A DNA stretch of 64,000 nt from Chitinophaga silvisoli (GTDB lineage Bacteria > Bacteroidota > Bacteroidia > Chitinophagales > Chitinophagaceae). The notes beneath the pieces were generated by a model, which was not told where the DNA came from, did no database searches, and was given only the letters and a program-made list of their open reading frames with translations. The stretch lies in the NCBI RefSeq assembly GCF_003412465.1, contig NZ_QTJV01000006.1:1-64000 (forward strand), given 5' to 3'. Below are positions 1 through 9,476 of this stretch, piece by piece. The position numbers and the translations under genes were made by a program. Position 1 is the first letter of the stretch. Each line of letters begins with the position of its first letter.

Positions 1-2945
1 GTACCAATGGTTGGCGTATTGGCTGCCATGGTGAAGGAAGCAGTGTTACATTGCTTGATACTATCCGGACCTGCATTGGCGGTGGTCGGAGTCTGGTAAT
101 TTACCAGGAAGATCTTATCTGAAACAGAGCAGACACCATTGGTAACTACCCAGAACAAGGTTGCAGTATCACCTGCTGCCAGTGTAACAGTTGCATTTAC
201 TTTATGAATATCAGCTGCTGCAATGCTTGCCTTGCTGCCACTTAACAGTGTCCAGGTACCTACTGCGGTAGAAGGTACAACTGCAGCTGCTGCCATGGTG
301 AAGGTAGCGTTGTTACATTGTTTGATGGTATCTACACCTGCATCAACACCGCTTGGGTTGACGTAGTTGATCAATACGATATCGTCTTTGGAAGAACATG
401 TACCATTCGTAACGGTCCATGTCAGTACAGCGGTAGTACCTACCGGTACGGTGATCACTGCATTTACCTTGCTGCTGTCGGTAGTAGCGAAGGTAGCAGT
501 ACCACTCTTCACAGACCACTTACCTGTACCGATGGTAGGCGCGGTTGCTGCCATCGTGAAGGAAGCAGTGTTACACTGTTTAATAGTATCTACACCTGCA
601 TCAGCGGTAGTTGGTGTAGCGTAGTTATACAGTTTGATATAGTCAGAAGAAGAACAAAGGCCATTTGTCACTGTCCAGATCAGGGTCGCTGTATCACCTG
701 CGGCCATGGTAACGGTCGCATTGGTAGCGTTGAACTGACCGGCTGTGATAGTAGCCTTGCTACCTGCAAAGGTTGACCAGGTACCGGTAGCGCTAGCCGG
801 AGAAGCAGCGGTAGCACTCATCGTAAAGGTATTGGTCGCACACTGCTGGATGTAGGCCGGACCTGCATCAGCTGCCACAGGCTGCATGTAGTTGGTCAGC
901 GTTACTGCACTTGAGTCAGCGCAGACACCGTTGGTGATTACCCAGCGTAAGGTAGCTGTCTGACCGGCTGGTACTTTTACTGTTGCGGTGTTACCTGATG
1001 GCGTACCAACAAAGGTAGCATTGTTGCTACGGATATACCAGGTACCTGTCGCTCCTGTCATTGGTGCAGAACCGGTGACTGTAAAGATGCTGTCATTACA
1101 ATGTGACTGGTTAGATCCTGCAGAAGTGGATGTTGGCTGAACATAGTTGATCAGCACAATATTGTCGGAAGATGAACAACCCGTATTAGAGATATTCCAT
1201 TTCAGTACCACAGTCTGACCCGCAGTTACATTGAATGTAGCAGTCGGGTTAGTCAGCTGTGCACTGGTAATAGTATAAGAAGCAGGAGAAACCACACTCC
1301 ACCATCCGGTAGCACCGGATACGGAAGGAGCGTTTGCGGACATTACAAAAGCAGCGGTGTTACACTGTTTAATAGTATCCGGACCTGCGTTGGCAGCTGC
1401 AGGAGCTACGTTGTTTACAATCCATACGGTATCCGTGCTGGAACATACTCCATTGGTGATGGTCCAGAACAGGTAGGTGCTGTCGCCTGTTGGCAGGTTC
1501 ACAGTCGTAGCCGGGTTGGTAATGCTTGTGATAGTGGCTGTAGAACCGGCTGGTTTGGTCCAGATACCAGTACCTGTAGTAGCTGTATTAGCTGCCATGG
1601 TAAAGGTTGGTGTCGCACACTGGTGAATATCAGCGCCTGCATTCGCCTTGGTTGGCGTTGCGTAGTTCACCAGTTTCACATTGTCTGAAGAAGTACAGGT
1701 GCCATTGGTGATCGTCCAGGTAGCCACTACACTGTCTCCCACAGGAACTGTGATAGTAGTGGTTGGGCTGGTTGGAGCCGCTATGGTAGCTGTAGCTTTG
1801 GACACTGTCCAGATACCTGTACCAATGGTAGGCGTATTAGCTGCCATGGTGAAGGTATTGGTTGCACACTGCTTGATAGAGTCCGGACCGGCATTCGCGG
1901 TAGTCGGTGTCTGGTAATTGACCAGGAAGATCTTATCTGAAACGGAGCAGACACCATTGGTAACTACCCAGAACAGTGTTGCAGTATCACCTGCTGCCAG
2001 TGTAACTGTTGCATTTACTTTATGAATATCAGCTGCTGCAATGCTTGCCTTGCTGCCACTTAACAGGGTCCAGGTACCTACTGCGGTAGCAGGTACAACT
2101 GCAGCTGCGGCCATGGTGAAGGTAGCGTTGTTACATTGTTTGATTGTATCCACACCTGCATCAACACCGGTTGGGTTGATGTAGTTAATTAATACGATAT
2201 CGTCTGTAGAAGAACATGTACCATTCGTAACAGTCCATGTCAGCACAGCGGTAGTACCTACAGGTACAGTGATGACTGCATTTACTTTGCTGCTGTCGGT
2301 AGTAGCGAAGGTAGCAGTACCACTCTTCACAGACCACTTACCGGTACCGATGGTCGGCGCAGTTGCCGCCATGGTGAAGGATGCAGTGTTACATTGTTTA
2401 ATGGTATCAACACCTGCATTTGCAGTAGTAGGTGTAGCGTAGTTATAGAGTTTTACGTAGTCGGATGAAGAACAGGTACCGTTTGTCACGGTCCAGATCA
2501 GGGTCGCAGTATCACCAACAGCTAAAGTAACAGTAGCATTCGGATTGTTGGTCATGCCTGCAGTGATGGTTGCTTTACTGCCGCTAAATCTTGACCAGGT
2601 ACCGGTAGCGGTAGCCGGAGAAGCAGCGGTAGCACTCATCGTGAAAGTATTGGTTGCACACTGCTGAATCATAGCCGGACCAGCATCAGCTGCTACCGGT
2701 TGCATATTATTCGTCAGTACAACTGAGGAAGAAGTCGTACAAGCGCCGTTGGTGATAGTCCATGTCAGCGTTGCAGTCTTTCCTGCCAATACAAATATTT
2801 TAGCTGTTGCGCTTGCAGAATCGGTAGTAGGGATGGTAGCAGTACCACTGGTCACTGTCCATTTACCTGCACCTACAGAAGCAGCGTTAGCAGCCATTAT
2901 GAACAGGGAGTCATTACAATGTGTCTGTGCAGGACCTGCATTGGA
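1..2945 (-). repeat. Tandem domain array with a 1818-bp higher-order period
   Basis: Within the giant gene the domain hallmark (KQC segment, read on the minus strand) recurs near 47, 312, 570, 842, 1100, 1363, 1617, 1865, 2131, 2389, 2660 and 2918, a basic period of about 258 bp. Superimposed on it, sequence at position x closely matches x+1818: for example the 10-mer GATCTTATCT is at 111 and 1929, and neighbouring blocks pair in the same way. The repeat is therefore a module of seven domains (606 codons) duplicated as a unit, with the second copy running off the window edge. Confidence 0.85.
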
Positions 2946-5900
2946 AGTAGCAGGAGCTGTATAAACAGTGACAGTACCACTTGCACAGGCAGTCACACCA
3001 CACTGGCCACTGCTTTCTACTCTTACATAATAAGTAGTAGTTGCAGTAACAGGAACGGTGATAGAAGCACCGGTACCGATGGAAGTACCTGTACCACAAC
3101 CGCCTGCATACCATACATATTGGCCAGCATTGGTACCATCTGCATTTTTACCCAGGGAACCACCCACTGCTGTGAGGGTTGCTGAACCGCTGGTACAAAT
3201 GCTTGGAGAACTAACTGTCACACTTGTAGGAGCAGTAGGAGGTGTTTCAACGTTTACCCTGATGGTAGTAGAGTTGGCACAACCGCCATTGTCGCTTCTG
3301 AAGCTGACAGTAAATGTATATGAACCATTGGTTACACCGGTTGGTATCGGTACAGTGATCGGCCATGAAGTGATCTGCGTTTCAGGAACAGCAGTAAAGC
3401 CAGGCATGGTACCGCTTACCCTGTAGTAAGTAGGATTACCTGTAGTAGATACAGTATCCATTTCGAAATAACCAAGCGTATTACAAACGGTATCTGGTTT
3501 GAGCACCATGGTTGGTGGCGCTGTATAATGTAATACTACAGTATCTGAGTTGGTACCGCAGGATGATGCATTCTTGATAGTCCATGCAAGTTGTACATCC
3601 TGGTACGCACCGCTCGTAATTCTTACGGTAGTATTATAGGCGTGAATATCATCGATGGTAACACCTGTTGGTGTTCCTACCACTGTCCAGGTACCAGTTT
3701 CAGCGAATTCACCTGTCAGCGATACATCTGGTTCATTACCCTGCATGGTGAATACATTGTTCGTAGCACAAAGGGTTGTATCCGGACCAGCATAAGCTTT
3801 GGTAGCACCAGTGATGAGTGTGAGGGTATCATAACCATAGCCCACACAACTACTGTTGGTTGAAGCAGTCACCATCCATTGCAGGTAAGCAGTAATACCA
3901 GGCGTGGCCAGGTTAATAACTGCATTCGGATTTCTCCGGTTCGTTACAAACGTAACATACCTGGAAAAGTCGATTACTGTGCTCGTATCTCCTGACATTC
4001 CCGGACCAGAAACGCCGGTCACTGTCCAGTAGCCGGTGGTACCTGCAATCGCAGTACGCGTCATAGTAAAATTACCGTTATCGCTCACCCCATCTTCCAC
4101 ACAACGGGTTACATGCTTACCAGCAGGTGGTGAAGGCACTTCCGTAATGTGTACAGTAATTGGTGCCGATGTAACGGTACAGGTATTATTTGTAACGACG
4201 ACTATCCATGAGCTGTCTGCCAGGGACTCTGTATTGAACGTAATGGATGTCTGGTCATTGTATTCAGTATACAGTGTACCGGTTGCAACACTGGTACCTC
4301 TGTACCATCTGATCGTATTATTATTAGCAGGAGGATTAGGAGCCAGTCCATCCGCGATGCTCAGGGTCACCCTGTTACCAAGACACAATGCTGTATCAGA
4401 AGCCGCGATCTGCACAATTGGCTTATCGTCTTTTCCGATGAAGGCACTATTGGAATCGATACAGGTTTTACCTTCCACACCATAAGTAATATAACCATAC
4501 ACTTTGATGGTGGTATCACTGATGACCTTAATGGACCTGTCAGGTGTTTGGGTACCCGTACCCAGGTCACTCCAGGTAAAGTAATCGTAACCTCCGGATG
4601 CTTGTAGTATTACATTATCACCCTCACAGACCTGTGCCTTCGTAAGGTTGAGCACCGGCATCGGCAGGATGGTGATCTTGACCGATGATGAGGGGGCCGC
4701 ACAGGTTGCAGCCGAGCTTCCGCTTTCAAAAATTCTGACACGGAACAGGTAATCGGCAGATACCTCTTTGGTACCTTTCAGTTCACCACTTTTAATAACC
4801 AGGGTATCCTTGGTGGCAGTGCCGTAAGGAACGTTGAACCAGGTAACACCACCATCGTCAGACATTTCCCACTGGTAAGCCGGGTTGGTAAAATAGTTGG
4901 TAGGTGTATATGACGAAACGAGGGTCGTAGCAACGCCCTCGCACAATACTTCTTTCAGGGTACTGGTAGAACCCAGGATGCCGGCAGTGATAATGGGACT
5001 ACAGTACGAGAACTGGATATCATCCACTGCAATATCGTTACCACAACCACCGGGGAAATTGTTAATGATTCGTACAATTACGTCCGTAACGCCGGAAGGC
5101 ACGGTGAAGGTACCACCGAACCTTTGCCATGTAGCTTTTGCGAAGTTGGGAGAAACGGCGTAAGTTCTGAAGCTGGCTAAGACCTGACTTGTATTGGCCG
5201 CATTCAGGATCTGGAAGGTCACCCCTGCGTAAATGAACCCTGACGCACAGGTACTTGTCATTACCTGGGAGCTATCCGCGTTAATGAACCATGCACTGAA
5301 GTTATAAACAGAACCACGGCACAGTCCATCTACTTCCTTTTGGAAAAAGGTGGAAGGGGAAATACCGGAGTTTGCTACCAGCATACCACCACGGGTAGTA
5401 CCCGTATGGTCATTGGTAGTGATCCAGTCCCCTTTCAGGTGAGTTGTATTAGAGATCGCATAATAATTATCTGCCGGGTCACCGGATCCTGAATAAATAT
5501 AGGTGATTGCAGAACTGGGAGAATAGGCCTTTCGGGAAGCATTGGTCGGCAAGGTGCCGAAGTCCTCGGTGAAACCAGGCATTTCCGCATCGCCACCACT
5601 ACAAGTTGAGATCGTACAATTCACTACATAGAGACTACGTGTTGTAGTCTGCGTACTGTAGGTTGTTTTACCACCACTCGTGCTCGCGTAGGTAATAGAC
5701 AATTGAAAGGTATACTTACCGGGGGTGAGGAACTGCAATGTAAGCAGGTTCGTCTGGTTCAGCAAAGTATCCTTTATAGACGATGTCCTTTGAGAATACA
5801 GAATGTTGTAATCAGCATTCGTATTATTAGGAGTCGTAATCTTCCAGTTAACTTTTGAAGCATTACCCTTCTCAAGCTGGGCGTTCATGCTGGTAAACTT

Positions 5901-6032
5901 GATCTGGTCCGCAGTACTACTATTTGTAGACATACAGACCGTATCCGGCATGTTCACCCACCAATTTTGGGCCTGAGCGACACCAGTAAAAAGCAACAAA
6001 CAGCCGCATAATAGGATTAGAATCTTCTTCAT
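1..6032 (-). CDS. Giant secreted Ig/PKD-like repeat protein (3' end outside window)
   Basis: The reverse strand is open without a stop from the ATG at 6032 to the window edge, about 2010 codons. The start MKKILILLCGCLLLFTGVAQA is a signal peptide, followed by QNWWVNMPDTVC. The first ~1000 residues hold non-identical domains, including a stretch around 5000-5480 that looks like a lectin/jelly-roll-like module found in such proteins. Downstream comes an array of ~86-residue Ig/PKD-like domains, each with a hallmark AG(P/V)DTIKQCN segment and a TWTVTNG-type segment. Such Bacteroidota proteins are secreted or surface adhesins, often exported by type IX secretion through a C-terminal domain, which is not visible here. 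Function is inferred from architecture only. It has its own divergent promoter region. Confidence 0.85.
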   Translation of the reverse strand, partial: MKKILILLCGCLLLFTGVAQAQNWWVNMPDTVCMSTNSSTADQIKFTSMNAQLEKGNASKVNWKITTPNNTNADYNILYSQRTSSIKDTLLNQTNLLTLQFLTPGKYTFQLSITYASTSGGKTTYSTQTTTRSLYVVNCTISTCSGGDAEMPGFTEDFGTLPTNASRKAYSPSSAITYIYSGSGDPADNYYAISNTTHLKGDWITTNDHTGTTRGGMLVANSGISPSTFFQKEVDGLCRGSVYNFSAWFINADSSQVMTSTCASGFIYAGVTFQILNAANTSQVLASFRTYAVSPNFAKATWQRFGGTFTVPSGVTDVIVRIINNFPGGCGNDIAVDDIQFSYCSPIITAGILGSTSTLKEVLCEGVATTLVSSYTPTNYFTNPAYQWEMSDDGGVTWFNVPYGTATKDTLVIKSGELKGTKEVSADYLFRVRIFESGSSAATCAAPSSSVKITILPMPVLNLTKAQVCEGDNVILQASGGYDYFTWSDLGTGTQTPDRSIKVISDTTIKVYGYITYGVEGKTCIDSNSAFIGKDDKPIVQIAASDTALCLGNRVTLSIADGLAPNPPANNNTIRWYRGTSVATGTLYTEYNDQTSITFNTESLADSSWIVVVTNNTCTVTSAPITVHITEVPSPPAGKHVTRCVEDGVSDNGNFTMTRTAIAGTTGYWTVTGVSGPGMSGDTSTVIDFSRYVTFVTNRRNPNAVINLATPGITAYLQWMVTASTNSSCVGYGYDTLTLITGATKAYAGPDTTLCATNNVFTMQGNEPDVSLTGEFAETGTWTVVGTPTGVTIDDIHAYNTTVRITSGAYQDVQLAWTIKNASSCGTNSDTVVLHYTAPPTMVLKPDTVCNTLGYFEMDTVSTTGNPTYYRVSGTMPGFTAVPETQITSWPITVPIPTGVTNGSYTFTVSFRSDNGGCANSTTIRVNVETPPTAPTSVTVSSPSICTSGSATLTAVGGSLGKNADGTNAGQYVWYAGGCGTGTSIGTGASITVPVTATTTYYVRVESSGQCGVTACASGTVTVYTAPATSNAGPAQTHCNDSLFIMAANAASVGAGKWTVTSGTATIPTTDSASATAKIFVLAGKTATLTWTITNGACTTSSSVVLTNNMQPVAADAGPAMIQQCATNTFTMSATAASPATATGTWSRFSGSKATITAGMTNNPNATVTLAVGDTATLIWTVTNGTCSSSDYVKLYNYATPTTANAGVDTIKQCNTASFTMAATAPTIGTGKWSVKSGTATFATTDSSKVNAVITVPVGTTAVLTWTVTNGTCSSTDDIVLINYINPTGVDAGVDTIKQCNNATFTMAAAAVVPATAVGTWTLLSGSKASIAAADIHKVNATVTLAAGDTATLFWVVTNGVCSVSDKIFLVNYQTPTTANAGPDSIKQCATNTFTMAANTPTIGTGIWTVSKATATIAAPTSPTTTITVPVGDSVVATWTITNGTCTSSDNVKLVNYATPTKANAGADIHQCATPTFTMAANTATTGTGIWTKPAGSTATITSITNPATTVNLPTGDSTYLFWTITNGVCSSTDTVWIVNNVAPAAANAGPDTIKQCNTAAFVMSANAPSVSGATGWWSVVSPASYTITSAQLTNPTATFNVTAGQTVVLKWNISNTGCSSSDNIVLINYVQPTSTSAGSNQSHCNDSIFTVTGSAPMTGATGTWYIRSNNATFVGTPSGNTATVKVPAGQTATLRWVITNGVCADSSAVTLTNYMQPVAADAGPAYIQQCATNTFTMSATAASPASATGTWSTFAGSKATITAGQFNATNATVTMAAGDTATLIWTVTNGLCSSSDYIKLYNYATPTTADAGVDTIKQCNTASFTMAATAPTIGTGKWSVKSGTATFATTDSSKVNAVITVPVGTTAVLTWTVTNGTCSSKDDIVLINYVNPSGVDAGVDTIKQCNNATFTMAAAAVVPSTAVGTWTLLSGSKASIAAADIHKVNATVTLAAGDTATLFWVVTNGVCSVSDKIFLVNYQTPTTANAGPDSIKQCNTASFTMAANTPTIG

Positions 6033-6205
6033 CTTCGTACTTTTTAGAAAAAAACTATCAGAGTTCATCAGTTTCAGGCTGTTGTAACCCAATTAGCGTT
6101 TCCATAGTTTTGAGGGCGATAGTCCATCCTATTATGTCTGCAGATGGCAAGCCGGTGTTTGTAAATGTGTTTCATAGGCCAAAATGATAATTATATACGA
6201 ACGAG

Positions 6206-6213
6206 CAAATATA
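6206..6213 (-). promoter_or_regulatory. TAnnTTTG -7 box for the giant gene
   Basis: Reverse strand reads TATATTTG, an exact match to the Bacteroidota -7 consensus, in an A/T-rich stretch about 175 nt before the start at 6032. No clear -33 TTTG is seen at the usual spacing, so this is moderate evidence only. Confidence 0.4.
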
Positions 6214-6335
6214 AAATAAGTTTGATATATTTTATTATTTTATAATCGATAAAAGGTACTTGTAATTGATAATCAGCGTTATACAAGTTTTTAACAAATT
6301 GATAACAAACGTCAGATAGACACTAGGGAAACACT

Positions 6336-6370
6336 AAAAGCCTTATAAGTCAATAACTTATAAGGCTTTT
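6336..6370. terminator. Perfect 14-bp hairpin with flanking A/T tracts
   Basis: AAAAGCCTTATAAG (6336-6349) and its exact complement (6357-6370) enclose a 7-nt loop TCAATAA, with a T-run on the right arm. It has the form of a bidirectional intrinsic terminator, yet it sits between two divergent genes, where none is needed. It may stop stray or antisense transcripts, or mark a lost gene or a small RNA. Confidence 0.55.
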
Positions 6371-6680
6371 TTAAAATGCAACAATTTTTATAATATTTCC
6401 GTTAGGAGATGGGAAATATGCCTTTTTGGCGGAAAAAATGGGTTTATTGTGGTAGTATATTATCAATTTAAATTACTGCCTTATTGCCTGATTGATTCTT
6501 GCACGATATTGTGCATCCTGGTAATTCCTCTTTTGTCGTCGTTACAGGATGCATACCCAATTTAATCCGCTTTCTGGGCTATTCCTGCAAATGCATGGAA
6601 CAACAGGTACAAACTAATGGTACAATTTTTCATTACAATATGATTTTATTAAATATTTTTAGCATCCATAAAACCCTATT

Positions 6681-7310
6681 ATGAGAAGATTTCTATTGAT
6701 TGGCATGTTAACCGTGCAGGCATGTGTACATACGCCCACCCGGGAAGCCGGCACTGAGGTCCTAACAGATACGACCCAGGCGCAAGCGGTAACGGGTGAT
6801 TCTACCGCTTCGGATGCACCGGATGATTATCCGCATGATCCAACTACTGACAGTGCTAAGATTTCCGGCGACTTTAACGGGGATGGGAAAAAGGAATATG
6901 CCTGGGCGGTTATTTCGAAAGTCGGCCATGGCAATCCTATGGAAAACGGGGTGCCTGATGAACTGTCGCTTCAGTTTTCTGATCCGTCTATACCATCATT
7001 CACCATTGGCTGCTGCGAAGTAAGGCTGATCAATGAGGGCGACCTGAATCATGACGGCGCGGACGAAATCAGCACTTTCCAGGCACCGATGAATGGGAAT
7101 ACCTATGACTGGACGACCTATACATTTAAAGATTATGCCTGGAAACCGTTGTTTGATTCATTCCTGATACCTACGGGGGGTGATGCGGTAGCAGATGAGG
7201 AGTTGGAGAACAGGGTTTTCATGGAGAATGACAGTGTTTTTTATTATGATACGGACTATAATGATGAAAGCTTTAAACTGATAAAAAAGCCTGTTCAGGT
7301 GAAGCTATAA
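6681..7310 (+). CDS. Putative lipoprotein with VCBS/FG-GAP-like acidic motifs
   Basis: 209 residues. The N-terminus MRRFLLIGMLTVQAC ends in a lipobox-like VQAC, so Cys15 is the likely lipidated residue. After a Thr/Asp-rich linker come GDFNGDGKKE (about residue 55) and GDLNHDGADE (about residue 115). These D-x-D/N-x-D-G motifs resemble the calcium-binding loops of FG-GAP/VCBS repeats. It probably sits on the outer membrane or in the periplasm; the function is unknown. It ends 33 bp before the esterase gene and could be co-transcribed with it. Confidence 0.75.
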   Translation: MRRFLLIGMLTVQACVHTPTREAGTEVLTDTTQAQAVTGDSTASDAPDDYPHDPTTDSAKISGDFNGDGKKEYAWAVISKVGHGNPMENGVPDELSLQFSDPSIPSFTIGCCEVRLINEGDLNHDGADEISTFQAPMNGNTYDWTTYTFKDYAWKPLFDSFLIPTGGDAVADEELENRVFMENDSVFYYDTDYNDESFKLIKKPVQVKL

Positions 7311-7343
7311 GAGTTCTGGCATAATTGTTTTGCTACTTTTCAC

Positions 7344-8573
7344 ATGTATCCACTCCAAAACAGTCAGGACCTACAACCGCTCATCGACGACATCGGCAAG
7401 CGCCCTATCGTTATGCTCGGTGAAGCCACTCATGGCACCCATGAGTATTACACCTGGCGTACCGCCATTTCCAAACGCTTAATTAAGGATAAACAATTCC
7501 GCTTCATTGCCGTTGAAGGTGACTGGCCGGATTGCTATCTCATCAACAGGTATGTAAAAGGCTATGAAAACGATATCCAGGCTGTGCTCCGCCAGTTTGA
7601 CCGTTGGCCTGCCTGGATGTGGGCGAACTGGGAAATTGTCGCGCTGGCTGAATGGCTGAGAGAGTACAACGCCTCGCTGCCGGATGCAGAGAAAGTTGGT
7701 TTTTACGGTCTGGATGTATACAGTCTCTGGGAATCTATGAAGATCATGATGGATTATCTCAAAGAAGAAGATCCGCAGGCGGCCCAATATGTAAAACAGG
7801 CAATCACCTGTTTTGAGCCCTTCAATGAAGATGAACAAAAATACGCCCGCCAATCCCTCGGCAGGCATTGTCGTGATGAAGTGCTGGCTTTGCTAAGGCA
7901 GATCCGGTTCCGGGTGCAGCACCTGGATAGTGACCTGGAAGCCGGCTTTAACACCGAACAGAATGCACTGATTGCCGTGAATGCTGAACGGTATTACAGA
8001 AGTATGATCAGTTTTGATAATCAGAGCTGGAATATCAGGGATCTGCACATGATGGAAACGCTAAACCGCCTGCTGGGCTTCTATGGAAAGAAAGGAATTG
8101 TCTGGGCGCACAATACACATGTTGGCGATGCCCGTGCGACTAATATGCACAAAGAAGGTATGATAAACATCGGGCAACTGGCAAGGGATCAGTATGGCGC
8201 TGAAAATGTATACCTGGCTGGCTTTGCAGGCTATAAAGGAAAAGTGATTGCAGGAGATGAATGGGGTGCTCCCATGCAGGAAATGATTGTGCCGCCGGCA
8301 ATGGAAGGGAGTATTGAAGAGATCCTGCACAGTGAATTTGGGAGAAATGGATTGCTCCTTTTTGAAGATAATAAATACAGGGATAAAATAGGACACCGGG
8401 CTATCGGCGTAGTCTATAACCCTGAAAGAGAACGCCGGGGAAATTATGTGCCTTCTTTCATGGCCCACAGATATGATGCCCTGCTTTATTTTGACGATAC
8501 GACTGCCGTACATCCGCTTCGTCAGGAACCGCATAATGAAAAGGTGCCGGAGACCTATCCTTTTGGGATTTAA
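7344..8573 (+). CDS. Erythromycin esterase family protein
   Basis: 409 residues. The family hallmark MLGEATHGTHEYY at residues 24-36 carries the Glu (E27) and His (H30) that in EreA/EreB-type enzymes form the catalytic centre. A second His-containing motif, WAHNTHVGD, lies near residue 253. Known members hydrolyse the macrolide lactone, but most chromosomal relatives have unknown substrates, so resistance should not be assumed. No signal peptide is seen, so it is cytoplasmic. Length is normal for the family. Confidence 0.85.
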   Translation: MYPLQNSQDLQPLIDDIGKRPIVMLGEATHGTHEYYTWRTAISKRLIKDKQFRFIAVEGDWPDCYLINRYVKGYENDIQAVLRQFDRWPAWMWANWEIVALAEWLREYNASLPDAEKVGFYGLDVYSLWESMKIMMDYLKEEDPQAAQYVKQAITCFEPFNEDEQKYARQSLGRHCRDEVLALLRQIRFRVQHLDSDLEAGFNTEQNALIAVNAERYYRSMISFDNQSWNIRDLHMMETLNRLLGFYGKKGIVWAHNTHVGDARATNMHKEGMINIGQLARDQYGAENVYLAGFAGYKGKVIAGDEWGAPMQEMIVPPAMEGSIEEILHSEFGRNGLLLFEDNKYRDKIGHRAIGVVYNPERERRGNYVPSFMAHRYDALLYFDDTTAVHPLRQEPHNEKVPETYPFGI

Positions 8574-8618
8574 CATTTTTTCATCCTCAAAAATTAAATG
8601 TTGAAGTACATTTAATCT

Positions 8619-9260
8619 ATGATCCTTCGCCTCCTCCAATCCTTTATTGCCTATCTTGTCCTTTCTGCAGCTACCTTCCTGATGCTGCGCATGGTCATTG
8701 ATTACTCCAGCTTTCGCAGCGATATTCATTTTCTGCAATTCAAACAGGCATACATACAGATCCCTTTGTGGAAAGCGGCTTTCTACATTCATGTGTTTTC
8801 AAGTATCCTTGCACTTGCAGCCGGGTTTACACAGTTCTCCGACCACTTTCTGCAGCACTACAAAAGGCTCCATAAACTGATAGGCAACATCTACGTGATA
8901 GATATATTGATCATTAATTTCCCTGCAGGCCTGATTATGGGCGTGTATGCGAATGGATTGTGGCCATCAAAACTGGCGTTTATCCTGCTGGATTGCCTGT
9001 GGTTTTATTTTACTTATAAGGCACTGATCACTATAAAGAAAGGAGATGTTGCGGCGCACAAAAGATTCATGATCCGCAGTTATGCACTGACCTTTTCGGC
9101 CATCACTTTACGGACCTGGAAAATAATTTTATTCCATGCCTTCCATCCTGACCCACTGACGTTGTATATGATAGACGCATGGATGGGATTTGTGCCCAAC
9201 CTGCTCTTTGCGGAATGGTGGATCTATCGCTGCAGGGTAAGATTGATTAACAACAGGTAG
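8619..9260 (+). CDS. DUF2306-like integral membrane protein
   Basis: 213 residues with about six hydrophobic segments. HKLIGNIYVID in the middle and AHKRFMIRSYALTFSAITLR near residue 145 are typical of the DUF2306 group of predicted membrane proteins, which share conserved histidines. Biochemical role unknown. Its 3' end overlaps the convergent small gene at 9224-9427 by 37 bp. Confidence 0.75.
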   Translation: MILRLLQSFIAYLVLSAATFLMLRMVIDYSSFRSDIHFLQFKQAYIQIPLWKAAFYIHVFSSILALAAGFTQFSDHFLQHYKRLHKLIGNIYVIDILIINFPAGLIMGVYANGLWPSKLAFILLDCLWFYFTYKALITIKKGDVAAHKRFMIRSYALTFSAITLRTWKIILFHAFHPDPLTLYMIDAWMGFVPNLLFAEWWIYRCRVRLINNR

Positions 9261-9427
9261 ATGATCACACCCAGGACGACAAAATAACCTAACAATAATG
9301 AGAAAAACTGGTAGAGGTCCGGCCGCTTCCATCCTGCCGCCTTCACTTTGCGGAAAATAACACGGGATATAAAGTATGCCGGGATAAGCGGGGATAGCAA
9401 TAAAAGGATCAGTATTACATAATTCAT
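9224..9427 (-). CDS. Small two-TM membrane protein
   Basis: 67 residues: a hydrophobic helix (residues 2-22), a short basic loop RKVKAAGWKRPD, then a second helix (residues 40-62). The positive-inside pattern and clean helices suggest a real membrane protein of unknown function. It overlaps the 3' end of the convergent DUF2306-like gene. Confidence 0.55.
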   Translation of the reverse strand: MNYVILILLLLSPLIPAYFISRVIFRKVKAAGWKRPDLYQFFSLLLGYFVVLGVIIYLLLINLTLQR

Positions 9428-9476
9428 ACAGGTAGCTTATTCATGCTAATATTAGGATTTTTTACGTTAACAATCG

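Larger units (their letters stand above)
6033..6680. other. Long divergent intergenic region
   Basis: No convincing gene lies between the giant repeat gene (minus) and the lipoprotein gene (plus). It holds an A/T-rich promoter-like stretch near 6200-6250 and one strong hairpin at 6336-6370. A 61-codon reading frame at 6499-6684 has no recognisable features and I do not believe it is coding. Confidence 0.6.

Noticed and set aside
1..2945. CRISPR-like regular repeats
   Set aside because: The period is ~258 bp and follows one open reverse frame of repeated protein domains; there are no short repeats with unique spacers.
318..5163. Plus-strand frames of 60-150 codons across 1-6 kb
   Set aside because: They are shadows of the giant reverse gene; their composition mirrors its Thr/Val/Gly repeats.
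6499..6684. 61-codon plus frame
   Set aside because: No promoter or recognisable content; ends on the next gene start and looks like chance.
7344..8573. Claim of macrolide resistance
   Set aside because: Only family-level motifs are seen; most chromosomal relatives have unknown substrates.
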